64,000 nucleotides of DNA from Pedinophyceae sp. YPF-701 (lineage: Eukaryota > Chlorophyta > Pedinophyceae). A program made the translations under genes and the position numbers. The notes under the pieces were generated by a model that did no database searches, was not told the origin of the DNA, and worked only from the letters and a program-made list of their open reading frames with translations. Location of the stretch: assembly GCA_916048055.1 (NCBI GenBank), contig CAJZHL010000017.1, positions 434,001-498,000 of the forward strand. The letters run 5' to 3'. Positions 9,912 to 19,867 of this stretch are shown here, one piece after another. Each line of letters opens with the position of its first letter. Positions within the stretch are counted from its first letter, which is position 1.

Positions 9912-11108
9912 TTACTCAAAGCTCTCTAACACGCTCCGAAGCACGTCGAAGAACAGCGACCGCACGTTCACCGCTGCCCGACCCTGTCCCGCGTCCCTCA
10001 CGACTTCCCACCCACCGTCAGTCGCGGGCGTCGCAGACAGCGTGGCACCAGAGCCGACGCCCCACACCTGCACCTCGCCGCCGGGCAGGAGCGACACGAC
10101 CCCCGCGCCCTGCCCGAGCATCTGACCGACCAGGTCGGCGCCCGCATCGTCGGACCACGCGTCCCCAACCACCTCCCCGTCACCTGCAAACGCCAAACAC
10201 TCAATCATTGTCGCACAAACCTATCCCATGCGTTCATCCCCCCCCATGCACGGCGCAGCCACCCGCCGCGACGCACCTCGTCCAACCCCCCGCGCCAGGA
10301 CGTACGCGCCGTCAAGACCCAGCAATGCTTGCACCTGATACGCGCCCCCCTCCAGACTCCCCGCCAGGCCGCCGCCGAGGCCCTCGAGGCCGCCACCTAA
10401 GGACCCGCTCCCCGCCGACTTAAAGACGACCCCCACACCGGGCTCGAATCCCACGAACTGGAGGAAATCCGCGTTGCCGCCAGACGGCACATACGGCGCT
10501 ATGCCGCTCGGCCCCGTGATGCCGTTGTTCACGGCAATCAGAAGGCCCGGGACGCGCAAAGCGTTCTCGACGTCGTCGGGCGGCGCGCTCTGCGCAGCCG
10601 CGAGCGGGACGGTGCTCCCGAAGCGCTGTGGGAGGTCGCGGAGGGCCTGAATCGTCGTGACGTCTCGCGCAGGGTCGATCCAGTCGCTCCCTTCGCCCCA
10701 GTCGCGGGTCCCGGATGCGCTGGCGAGGAAGCGGTCGTCCATGGCGCCCCCGACTGCGTCACCGGGCTGCGCGAGCTGCAATGCGATCGTGCGTTGCGCC
10801 AGGAGCGGGGCGGTGTTCGACCCGATCTGCGAAGTTGTCGCGACCTGCAGCGCCTGAAGTGCCCTACGCCCATGACGAAGCGCCGAAGACTGAGCGTCGC
10901 TGTCCGTTGCGTCGACGATGCTTTCAACGCCACGCATTGCAACATGGGGGTCTGTAGCGCCGCTGCAGAGCCCCACCAGCGCTAGCAGCACGACCAACAG
11001 ACCGCATACGCACTCTGCGTGCGCGCCGCAAACGTCCAGCCTGTTCCGACGCCAAAACATCCCCGCGTGCCGCGCTGACGTCACACACCGCGCTAGCCGA
11101 TGTGCCAA
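9912..11108 (-). CDS. Secreted or lumenal protein of unknown function
   Basis: Two exons, 11108-10277 and 10183-9912, join in phase 1 to give 367 residues and a TAA stop. The N-terminus is a signal peptide or anchor: basic residues then LLVVLLALVGLCSG (about residues 36-50); a second Met at residue 17 could also start it. The middle is Gly-rich and polar (GGGLEGLGGGLAGSLEGG). The C-terminal exon (GDGEVVGDAW...VLRSVLESFE) alternates Gly and hydrophobic residues, like a beta-rich fold. I recognise no domain. The splice (CGAG/GTGCGT, TTTGCAG/GT) matches the window's consensus, which supports a real gene. Confidence 0.65.
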
Positions 11109-11356
11109 GCAGGACGCTCAGGCGCCGATGCTCGATGCGCAGCGTCGCGATCACTGGCACAGAAGCTGAAAGTGACTCCTGCGAGCCACGAGGCGCCCCA
11201 GAATCCCTCTGCCACGCCGCCACGCGTCGCCGAAGCCCCCCATGACGTGTCATGCCACATGGGGCACAAACACCCCCCCCCCATCCTCGCGGCCCGCGAA
11301 GAAACCGCGTGCCGCGCCGCCGCCGGCTCCTGCCTCACCAGTGCGACCCCTCCTGC

Positions 11357-13667
11357 TCACGACGCGTCCTCCCACCCGCCCCAGTCGCGCAGGAACGGAA
11401 ACACCGCACCTATCGCTGCCTTGCGTTGGCCGCGCGGGTCGTCCCTCAGCACCCGCCGCGCCCTCGGATCCACGTACCGGTCGCCGTCCACGCTCCCCGC
11501 CGCGCTGTCGTACGCGCTGCTGTTCAGCGGCCCGCGCACGGCCTCGTCGACGGTCCGTCTGACGGACGCGAACAACGCCCCCATGTCGTTCGGCGTCATA
11601 CCCGGCGTGCTCGCTGGGTACCCCCCGGGCGGCATGTCGAAGCTACCTATCGGCGAGCTCGGCCAGGCCGTCGCGTCGTCAGCTGCCTTCGGCGGGCGCT
11701 GAGAGCCCTCGACGTCGTACACGCTCCCGCGCGGAGTTGTGGCGCGGAACGTCTGGGCTTCGGTTCGCAGCGACGGAGCGCCGGACACCCACCGCAGGAA
11801 AGAGTCGATCGCGCGGCCCGTGTAGTCCTGCGCGGGCGGCGGCGGCGGCGCTCCCGTCGCCCCCTCAGCTGCGTACACCTCCGGGGGGACTATTTCAGGT
11901 TCTACCACGTCCTGCGAGCCCCTCGCCGAGCCAACAGCGCTGCCACGCGCGGATTCGCCGCGCTGCGGCTGCCGACGCGCCCTCGCGCCCCTGTAACCGC
12001 CTCCTGACGACCTGCGTGCGCGGGTGGCTGCAGGGGCCCGCCGCCCCCCCAGAAAGTCCTCGCCCCGCGCCTCGGCCGCCGTAAGATCCTCGCGGAGCTC
12101 CTCGCGCCGCGGCGGCACGGCCCCGTCGATACGCCGCACACACCCCTCTCCGGCTGTGTCAGTGCCGCGCTCTTTGCCGCCCTCCTCGCCCGTGCCTGTG
12201 CTCGGGAGCGCGTCCTCCTCCAGCGCTGCTCCGCGCATTGCAGTGACGTCCTCCTGCACCGCCCGCGGCACGCGGGTCCGCACCGTCGCTGCCGCGCCGC
12301 TGCCGGGCGCTGCTGCTGTGGCTCTGGGCGGAGCCGCTTCCGTCCGCTCCGGGTCGCGACGGTCCCGGCTGTTCGCGTCCTTGGGGGACGCAGCCACTTC
12401 CTCGGCGTACTCGCCCTCGCCGTCATCGCGGTCCCAGCCCCCCCAGCCAAGCTCATACCACTCGCCACGTCTGAGACTCCCCCAGGACTCCCCCCCCTGC
12501 CCGTCGTCGTCCTCGGCGTCCCCCCACGTCTCTCCCCGCCTGTCCACCGCCTCGTCCCACCCTGCGCCGCGCAGCCTCGCCCTGTCCGTCACGACAGGCG
12601 CGGTGGGGTCCTCCGACCACGCCAGCACTCCCCCCCCCCTGATGTCACCCGAACGACCGCCTCGGACCCCGTCGGTGCCGCCCAGGAACACGGTGATCGC
12701 GTAGGCGACCGCCCGGAGCGTCCTGGCCGCCGCACGCCGCGCCACCGGGGACAGCAGTGCCAGCAACACCACCGCCAGCCTCAGGGGGTTGCGGAAGACC
12801 ACGGGGAGGGCGACGACGAGCAGCGGGAGGCCGATCGCCGCGATGACCTGTGGGGCAGCGAGCGGCAGGGCGGACGTGGGTGCGCGGCGCAGGGAGCGTG
12901 CTCGGATTTTGCGCCGCAGCGTTCGACCGCTGCTCGCGGGCGAGAGAGCCGGACGCGCTGCGCAGTCCGTGTCGGGGTACATCGCACGTGATGTATCTGG
13001 GCCGTCGCGAGCCGGGCGGCGCGCCAGGGCCGGGCACCGGCCGCAAACGCACACATGGTGGCAAAGGCTGTGGGCGCACCTCAGTTGCTCGATCCTCGGA
13101 GAGTCCTCTGGATCCGAGTCCCTGGGACGGTGGCCGGCGTCTCGGACTGCGCTGCCGCGGCTGGAGGCGCGGCTTTGGCGACGGCGGCGGCGCGCGGGAG
13201 GGCCACGACGTTGGCGACCGTTGCGGGGGGCTACGTTGCCACCACGGGGCGCTGCCCGCGGGGCGTCGGTCCTCTCGCTCCGCGTAGCTCTCTCGCCACG
13301 CGTCGAACCGCTCCGCGTGCCTTCGGACGGACGTGCGCGCCTGGCGCGCCGCGTGCGGCGCCCGTTGCTGTCGGAGCAGTGGGTTGCAGGGCTGTGCGCT
13401 CGCGCACGCGTGCGCTGCGAGCGTCATTGTCACGCCCGAGGAGAGGAGAGGGCAAAGATTCGGGAAACGTCTGTTTGGGAGGTCCAAGGGCGAAGCCGGG
13501 GTGCCAGAGCGCACATCCTCTACAGAGTGCAGGAACCAGCGCCGCCGGTGCGTTATCCAAGGCACGAACGCGGATACGATGATGCGCGTCCAGGCCCAGA
13601 GAATGCCGGCGAGGCTGCCGGCCCGGCCACAGAAGCCCAGCGCCCCGTGGCGCGTCAGACGGGCCAT
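11357..13667 (-). CDS. Unknown membrane protein with long acidic/Arg-rich tail; 5' exons uncertain
   Basis: The C-terminal exon 12847-11357 (497 codons) is solid. It begins with two hydrophobic segments (VIAAIGLPLLVVALPVVF and LRLAVVLLALLSPVA), then a low-complexity region rich in Glu, Asp, Arg, Gly and Trp, then a conserved-looking end with FLRWVSGAP and ASVRRTVDEAVRGPLNSSAYD. A plausible first exon is 13667-13515 (51 codons, hydrophobic AGILWAWTRIIVSAFVPWI, GAT/GTGCGC donor). One or more exons between 13514 and 12848 cannot be placed: two frames are open there and neither is clearly better. Probably an organelle or endomembrane protein. No family recognised. Confidence 0.55.
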
Positions 13668-13871
13668 TGACTCGAGCGTGCATAGCACCGGAGGACTAGA
13701 TGCCGCGAGCGCAGCGCAGCGTCGGCGGGAGCTTCGCGCAGCCCTCCGCACTGCGTCTGCTACCACCTGCGGTCCTGTAGTTCGTCGGTTTGACAGTCAT
13801 ATCGCGCACGTCGTGGCTGTCTGAAGTCCTCGTGTTGCTGCACACAGCATGATGATGGCAGCGCGACGCCG

Positions 13872-15497
13872 ATGACGCTCGCTGAGCCGCGCGCTATACC
13901 GGCGCGCGAGGGCCCGACGCTCGAGCTCTGCACCGTCGCGGTCGCAGACGTGAGGCCGCAGCAGGCTGGCGCGCTCATGCGGCGCCTGAGTGCGTGCGTC
14001 CCTCTTCCCTCGCTCGCGCACCTGAAGCGCGTGAGGAAGAGTTCCGACGGCGCATCCGTCTCCATCATTCTCTGTGAGCTCGCAGCGTCCACAGGCGCGC
14101 GCGGAGATGACGGCGCAGGCGGCCTGACCGTGGACGCCACTCCAGAGCCTGCACTGCAGCCGCGGGACCTGCCCGGTGGCGCTCAGGACGCACTGCGCGA
14201 CCTCGAGCTGATGGGCCTGTCCCGCCGCCGGGTCCCGCGGCTCGCGCCCGCCGACAAGGACCAGCTGCGGCGGTGGTGCGAGGTCTGGCCGACTGCGTGG
14301 AGGAAACCTGAGTCGAGTTTCGACCTTTTGGCGGAAAAGGTCCGCGCCCTTCTCCGAGCACGGCCGCAGCGATGCAGCCATGGCAGCAGCAGCCGTCCCG
14401 CCTCCTGAGCGCTCGTCCACGCCCGCACTTGGCCATCGAAGTCTCGAGTTGAACGTTTCCAGATAGACAGGACATGTAGTGAAGGGCGGGAAGGAGGGGT
14501 AGATGTTGTGCACGTGTTGAGATGTGGCTCAACCGTCTCCGGTTCTGGCCCGTCCCGCTCCATTCAGCCACATCTCAACACGTGCACAACATCTACCCCT
14601 CCTTCCCGCCCTTCACTACATGTCTTAGATCTCTGTTCTGGCATCTCGAGGGTCTTCCTCGGCCTCATCAACGCCGGTCTTACGATCGGCGGAGCAAGTA
14701 CATCCGTGAAACTCACATGGACAAGGGCAACGACGACGGGCACGCTTCAGACGGATAGCGTCGCGTTGATCACGCGTGGCGGGGCCAGAACGGCGCGCTG
14801 TCTCCGCCCGTGGCTCGCAGATCGACGAGGTGGAGGCGGCCGTCATGCGCGCGAACATGCAGCACGCGCTCGACCGCGCCTCGGCGCCGAGCGACGGCGG
14901 AGCAGCGACGAACTCGTGCGTGATTGTGGATCCGGGCTCCGGAGAGGTCGTGGCCTCGGCGCGCGACATGCGGCACGTCCACCCGCTGCACCACGCGGTG
15001 ATCCTCGCGGTCGACGCCGTCGCGCGGGCGCAGGCGGCGGAGCGGAGCGCTGGGGCGGCGACGCAGGAGGGGGGGTGTCAACATAAAAGACGCCGTGTCG
15101 AGGCGGACGAGGGCGCCGGGGCCGCGTCGGACGGGCCGTACCTGTGCACGGGATACGACGCGTACGTCGTGCGCGAGCCCTGCGCGATGTGCGCCATGGG
15201 TGAGCGCGCGGACCTCATGTTGTGCGCCGGCACCTCTGATCACGTCTGCTGCGTGGTTTCGGACAGCATCGTCTGGTGCAATCCATCGTCGCCGCGCGGA
15301 CGGACGCGAACGCCGCTCCGTGCCCGTGCCGCCGTGTCTCCGCAGCGCTCGTGCACTCCCGGGTCAGACGGGTGGTTTTTTGCGAAGAGGACCCCGGGGG
15401 AGTGCTGCGGGGCCCCGCGAGGCTGCACGGCCGCCCGGGCATCAACCACCGCTTCAGGGTGTTCCAGGTCCCACGCCGGCAAGACCCGCCGTCCTAG
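13872..15497 (+). CDS. TAD3: tRNA-specific adenosine deaminase, non-catalytic subunit
   Basis: Partner of TAD2 in the deaminase that makes inosine at tRNA position 34. Exons 13872-14339, 14821-15199 and 15346-15497 give 332 residues. The N-terminal region has the ADAT3 features: HLKRVRK after a two-strand start, then a WCEVWPT stretch. The deaminase fold follows with HPLHHAVILAVD, where the catalytic Glu of active deaminases is Val, the hallmark of the inactive TAD3 subunit. EPCAMCAM supplies the two zinc Cys and is split by intron 2, followed by ALVHSRVRRVVF. An insertion rich in Lys, Arg and Glu lies between the two zinc motifs. Intron 1 (14340-14820) contains a perfect 59-bp inverted repeat. 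Confidence 0.92.
14471..14624 (+). repeat. Perfect 59-bp inverted repeat (hairpin) in TAD3 intron 1
   Basis: Bases 14471-14529 are an exact reverse complement of 14566-14624, separated by a 36-nt loop that itself contains a 5-bp mini-stem (AACCG...CGGTT, 14531-14544). The outer ends are GACATG and CATGTC. I see no mismatch across 59 bp. The structure lies wholly within intron 1, in sense orientation. It resembles long perfect algal small-RNA precursors or a recent inverted duplication. Similarity to the CSN5 hairpin is only in form, not in sequence. Confidence 0.95.
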
Positions 15498-15701
15498 CAC
15501 ACGCACAGCGCTCCGTCAGCATCATCAAACCCCCCCCCCGCCGCTCCCTGCCCACAACCCTCTATAGTCCCCGCTCGCGTGACATCGCCTCGCGACCACG
15601 GCACGCGCACTTCCTGGACCGGGCCACGCTCCACGTCTCCGTTACGCGCCGCGCGTACCCGCCCGCCGTGCACGTAGTTACAGGTGCGAGGGCGCCTCGC
15701 G

Positions 15702-17087
15702 TCAGTTCTTCTTCTTCGGCTCGATGTCCGTCTTGCTGCAGCCGCGCACGGTGATCTTCGCCGGCTGTCGCGCGAGCTGCGAGTTGTGACCCTGTTGCCA
15801 GTCGTACCCCTCCGCAATGGCCAGCAGGCAGGGCCGCGCGTTGTTCGCGCACTCGTTGTACGCCGCGGTCGTGATCGGCTGCTGCTTCATGTGGCTCTGC
15901 GCGCGGCGGCCGGGGGCGGCGCGGAGCGGACGGTGAGCGTGCGCGTGCATGTGCGTGTGTGTTGGAAAGGGGTGTGACGTGCGGCGGGTGCGGGGCGCAC
16001 CGACAGCTTGGACTTGTTCTCCTTGTCCCAGAAGCTGACGCCTCCGTCGCCGCCGACGGTCACGAAGGTGCCGTAGTCCGGGTGGACGGACATGGCGTTC
16101 ACCGGGTAGCACTTGGGGACGCTGCCGCCCGTGGTGGACCGGTGGCACTTGAACGTGAACGTGAACTGCGGCGTCTTGTTCGGATGGACGTCCTGCGCGG
16201 TGCGGCGAGGAGGTCGGCGCCGTGGGGTGCGCGGACAGGCCGGGCTTCTCTGCTCTGCGCCTTGCGGCCGCGCGTGGTGCGCCGCTGCCGGGCATTCGGG
16301 GTGCGGTGCGGTGTCCCGAGCGACATATCATGCGAGGCAGCAACGAGGCGGGTCGTGTGGGTCGGGAGGCGCGCACCTGTAGCGAGTGCACCGCCACACG
16401 GCCCTCAATGGACCCGGCGAGGTACCCGGCGGAGTTGTGCCAGACCTCCACGCAGCGCATTTGGTGGCCGAGGTCCGAGGGGTCGGCCCGGTACAGCGTC
16501 TGCGGGTTGCTGATGTCGAAGATGAGCACTTTTCCCTTGTCAGGCTGCGCGCCCATCTGTGCCACCGCCGCGCCTGGCGCCGTGGCCGCGACCAGCAGCC
16601 GCCCGCGGAGCGCCATGCTGTAGATTCTCTCCTCGGCCTGGAACTTGCACGCCTCCCTCGGCTGCCGCGCGTCCCAGTACCGGATGGTTTTGTCCCACGA
16701 GCCCGCCACGACGCAGTTGAGCTCCGGGGCGTAGAAGATGCTCTTCACGGGCGCGTCGTGCTTCCCGATGACCATCGTCTGGTTCGTGCCGAGATCCCAC
16801 GCGTAGACCTGGTTGTCGCAGCCCGCAGCGAACGCCCGGAACTCTGTGTTGTGCCAGCACACCGCCAACACCGGCTGCGGCAGCGTCGTCATCGCGCGAG
16901 CCACGCCCTCGCGCTTCCCGACCCCCTGCGGTATCTCCCAGCACCTCACCGTCTTGTCCCAGGACCCCGCCACCAGGTAGTCGCCCTTTGGGCTCCAAGC
17001 CACGCTGCTCACCGTGTCCGAGGGAGGCTCGGGCAGAATCGACTCCCACGCGTCCCCCGCCACCGCTGCCATCGTCCCTAGCGCCAT
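15702..17087 (-). CDS. RAE1: mRNA export factor RAE1 (WD40 protein)
   Basis: Nuclear-pore WD40 protein that works with NUP98 in mRNA export and mitosis. Exons 17087-16377, 16192-16001 and 15896-15702 give 365 residues, the usual RAE1 length. Repeats are visible as VAGSWDKTVRCWE, AAGCDNQVYAWD, VAGSWDKTIRYWDAR, KVLIFDISN and VGGDGGVSFWDKEN. The stretch GSIEGRVAVHSLQ, FTFKCHR and YPVNAMSVHPDYGTF is diagnostic for RAE1, and the protein ends in a basic EPKKKN. ATG at 17072 is an alternative start five codons in. It converges on TAD3 with about 200 bases between stops. Confidence 0.94.
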   Translation of the reverse strand: MALGTMAAVAGDAWESILPEPPSDTVSSVAWSPKGDYLVAGSWDKTVRCWEIPQGVGKREGVARAMTTLPQPVLAVCWHNTEFRAFAAGCDNQVYAWDLGTNQTMVIGKHDAPVKSIFYAPELNCVVAGSWDKTIRYWDARQPREACKFQAEERIYSMALRGRLLVAATAPGAAVAQMGAQPDKGKVLIFDISNPQTLYRADPSDLGHQMRCVEVWHNSAGYLAGSIEGRVAVHSLQVRASRPTRPASLLPRMICRSGHRTAPRMPGSGAPRAAARRRAEKPGLSAHPTAPTSSPHRAGRPSEQDAAVHVHVQVPPVHHGRQRPQVLPGERHVRPPGLRHLRDRRRRRRRQLLGQGEQVQAVGAPRTRRTSHPFPTHTHMHAHAHRPLRAAPGRRAQSHMKQQPITTAAYNECANNARPCLLAIAEGYDWQQGHNSQLARQPAKITVRGCSKTDIEPKKKN

Positions 17088-17631
17088 TGCTCTCTACCTA
17101 TCCGGCACGGCCGCAGCCGCGCGGCCGGCGTCGACCAGCCACGGCGCGCGTACGAGCAGTCGTTTGCTGTGCGAGAAACACAGGCGACCAACACGCGCCG
17201 CGAACGCACCGCTGCGAGGTCCCCAGCTCCGCTGCCGCCGGCACAGTGACACGGCAGCGCGGCCGGGCAGCCACGAGGCGCCGGCCCGCGGGGCCGGGCG
17301 GCCCGGGACTTAATAGACCCCCGCGGTGCAAGACGTCACTGACAACGGGCGTGTGGCGGCACGTGCGTCTTCCGCCGCGTCCGGGACGCGCGCGCGGGCC
17401 AGGCCGGCGTCGCCCCTGCGGCCGGGCGCAGTCGTGCGCGTCGCGCGGGCCCGCAGTCGAGGCAGAGAGGTCTGCTTTGTTTCGATTCGAAGGCTTACAA
17501 ACATGCCAAGACATCTTCGGTGCTGGAAGCACTCTGTGGGTTGGAGCGAGGCAGGACGGGGCAGGGGAGGGGCAACGCACGAAAAATGACGGGGGCAGCG
17601 GGCCTGCACTGGCGCAGGCGCACGTGCATCC
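17088..17631. other. Intergenic region between GLYK and RAE1
   Basis: About 540 bases from the GLYK stop to the RAE1 start, both minus strand. It should hold the GLYK 3' UTR and RAE1 promoter. A TCACTGACA motif (17336-17344) lies about 250 bases upstream of the RAE1 start. No gene seen. Confidence 0.5.
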
Positions 17632-19444
17632 TCATGCACCGGTCTTCAGGACCGGCCCGGCGGGCTGGCTCGCGACGGGCCCGCGCTCGCTGTCCAGCGC
17701 AACCATGAGCACGCGCCCGGGCTGCGCCCCGACCGGCCCGTCGCGGTACAGCCCCGGCAGGTACGCCCTGTACGCCGGCATGTACTTGGCGACGAAGTCG
17801 CGCACCCCGGCCTCGTCCATCCCCGGCCGGCCCGCCGCGACCATCCGCTGCTCGGCCTCGAGCCTCCACTTGAACACCCACTCCGGGTCGTCCACCTGCA
17901 CGACGATCCACGCGTCCACGAGCGCGTCCCAGTTGCTGCCGTACTTGCGCAGCTGGCGGTCGATGGCGACCAGGCCCGGGTGCACGGCCGCGGCGGCCTC
18001 GTCGCCGACGGGCGCGAAGCCCGCCATCCACCCCTCGAACAGCACCACGTCGACCGGGCCCGCGATCGTCGGCCACGCGTCCTCGGGGAAGCGGTCGCCC
18101 TTGCCGCCGTGCGCCGACTTGTCGTACCGCGGGATCTTGACCGACTTGTCCGGGGAGGTGCACGTGCGGAGGGCCTCGAGCGTGCGCCGGCCGAGGTCGA
18201 GGTCGTGCGTGCCGGCGTTGCCGCGCACTTGCAGGAGGGGGTTGGAGGGGTCGGCCTCCGACACCGCCACCTGTTCGGCGCGCGTGAGGTAGAAGTCGTC
18301 GACGGAGACGGACGCGGCCTTCACGCCCGCGGACGCGAGGAGGAGCTCGAGCTGCTCCACGAGCGTGCTCTTGCCGCAGCCCTGCGAGGCGCGGGCGGGC
18401 GGGTGGCGCGCGTCGTCGTGACAGTTGCTGCGATGCCGGGCCGGCGCCGCGGTGGCTCGGGCTGCCGCGGCGCGTCGCGGGATGCGCAGGGGGAACATCG
18501 GCCAGGGGCGGCGGTTGCACGGCACTGCACCGCGTGGTGCGCGCGCGCAGCGCAGTGCTAGGCTCGGCGGGGCGCGGGTGGCAAGCGGCGCGGCGCGGCG
18601 GAGGCGCGCGCGCGTGGCCGGGGGCGCGCGCGGCGCGCAGGGGGCGGCGCGGGGGGGCAATCGCTGCGCGGCGCACCTGCGGGGCGGAGATGCCGATGAC
18701 GAGGGGCCGCCGCGCGCCCGTGGAGCGGTGACGGGAGATCTGTCCCACGCACCACATGTACACGGGGAGGTAGTACTGGAACACGCGGGAGCGCGCTTGT
18801 TCGGGCCAGGTGGAGGGGTCGCCGCTGAGCCCGAGCTGCTGCGTGATCTGCTCGGCCGTCGAGAGCCAGGTTCCCCAATCCTCGCGGATGTGGTCAGTGG
18901 TGAAGCCGCAGTTGCTCAGGAGCGGGCTCTCGCAGATCATGACGAGTCGCTTCTCGGCCTCGAGGGATACTGCGGGGAGGGGGCGGGGCCGGGGTGGCGT
19001 TTCGCGGCGGCGCGAGGGGCGGAGCCGCGCGTGGGATGGTGGAGGGGGCGGGCGCGGGCGCCGGGGGCGTGGGGGCGCGGGGGCGGGGCGCGGGGGCGCG
19101 GTGCTGGGGGCGAGAAAGAGAGAAGCGTGGTCGAGCGGCGAGGAGCGGCGTCGACGGCGCCACGAGGAGCAACGGCGCCGACCTAGGTCGCGGCAGGATG
19201 GCGCACCTGCGGACGATCCGTTGTCGGGTCCGGCGCGCGCGCACTGCTGGAGCGGGCGGCAGGAATTCGCGTCGCCCGCGAGTCCGCTCGGCACGGGCGT
19301 CCAAGTCTCCGTCCGCGCGGCGACCGGGGTTTTCGAGCGCGACGCAGAGCGGGCCCTGACCGCCGCGAGGTCGCCGGCGCTGCGCGCGGTTCTCACGCGG
19401 GAGCGCATCGAGACCTGAAAAGTACCGAACGTTGTGGGCGGCAT
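17632..19444 (-). CDS. GLYK: D-glycerate 3-kinase, plastid (photorespiration)
   Basis: Phosphorylates glycerate to 3-phosphoglycerate, the last step of the photorespiratory cycle, in the chloroplast. Exons 19444-19207, 18969-18677 and 18381-17632 give 426 residues. Exon 1 (about 79 codons, rich in Ser, Arg, Ala) is a likely transit peptide. The mature part starts near VSLEAEKRLVMICESPLL. The P-loop GISAPQ/GCGKSTL is cut by intron 2 exactly before GCGKS. SVDDFYLT, the NAGTHDLDLG region, KIPRYDKSAHGG, LFEGWMAGF and DPEWVFKWRLEAE follow in the plant order. The three exon phases (1, 0) agree, so the model is firm; the start codon is the first in frame and less certain. Confidence 0.93.
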
Positions 19445-19867
19445 GGTGCCCCGGCCAGCGTACGTAGGCGGCGGAACCGTCGGAGGTGGCCAGGTGCTCT
19501 GCCTCGCACTACCACGTAAGCCTCCGATGCGAGGTTACGAAGGTGCCAGTCCCCCCGCCTAGGCTACTGCCCGGGGCGCGCCCGTGGCGCCCGCCCAAGC
19601 CCGCACCGCCGCCCTCCTCGACGCGCGGGAGACTCTCCCCTGAGTCCTGTGGCGGCGCGCAGCGCCTTCCAAGGCCGCCTGGCAGCTGCACCGAGTTGAC
19701 TTGCGCCGGCGACGCGGCGCGGGGCGCGGCCAGGAGCAGCGGGGTCGCTGTGCTGGCGAGGAAAGGCCGGAAACGTCGAATTAGGGCCGGAGGATGCGCG
19801 CAGAGGGCTGGAGGAGAGGAGGTAGTTGCTGAGGGGCTCGAGGGGGAGGAGGGGGGAAGCGAGGAGG
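19445..19867. other. Divergent intergenic region, GLYK / 2OG oxygenase
   Basis: About 420 bases between two outward-facing starts. GC-rich throughout; I see no regulatory motif or gene. Confidence 0.45.
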
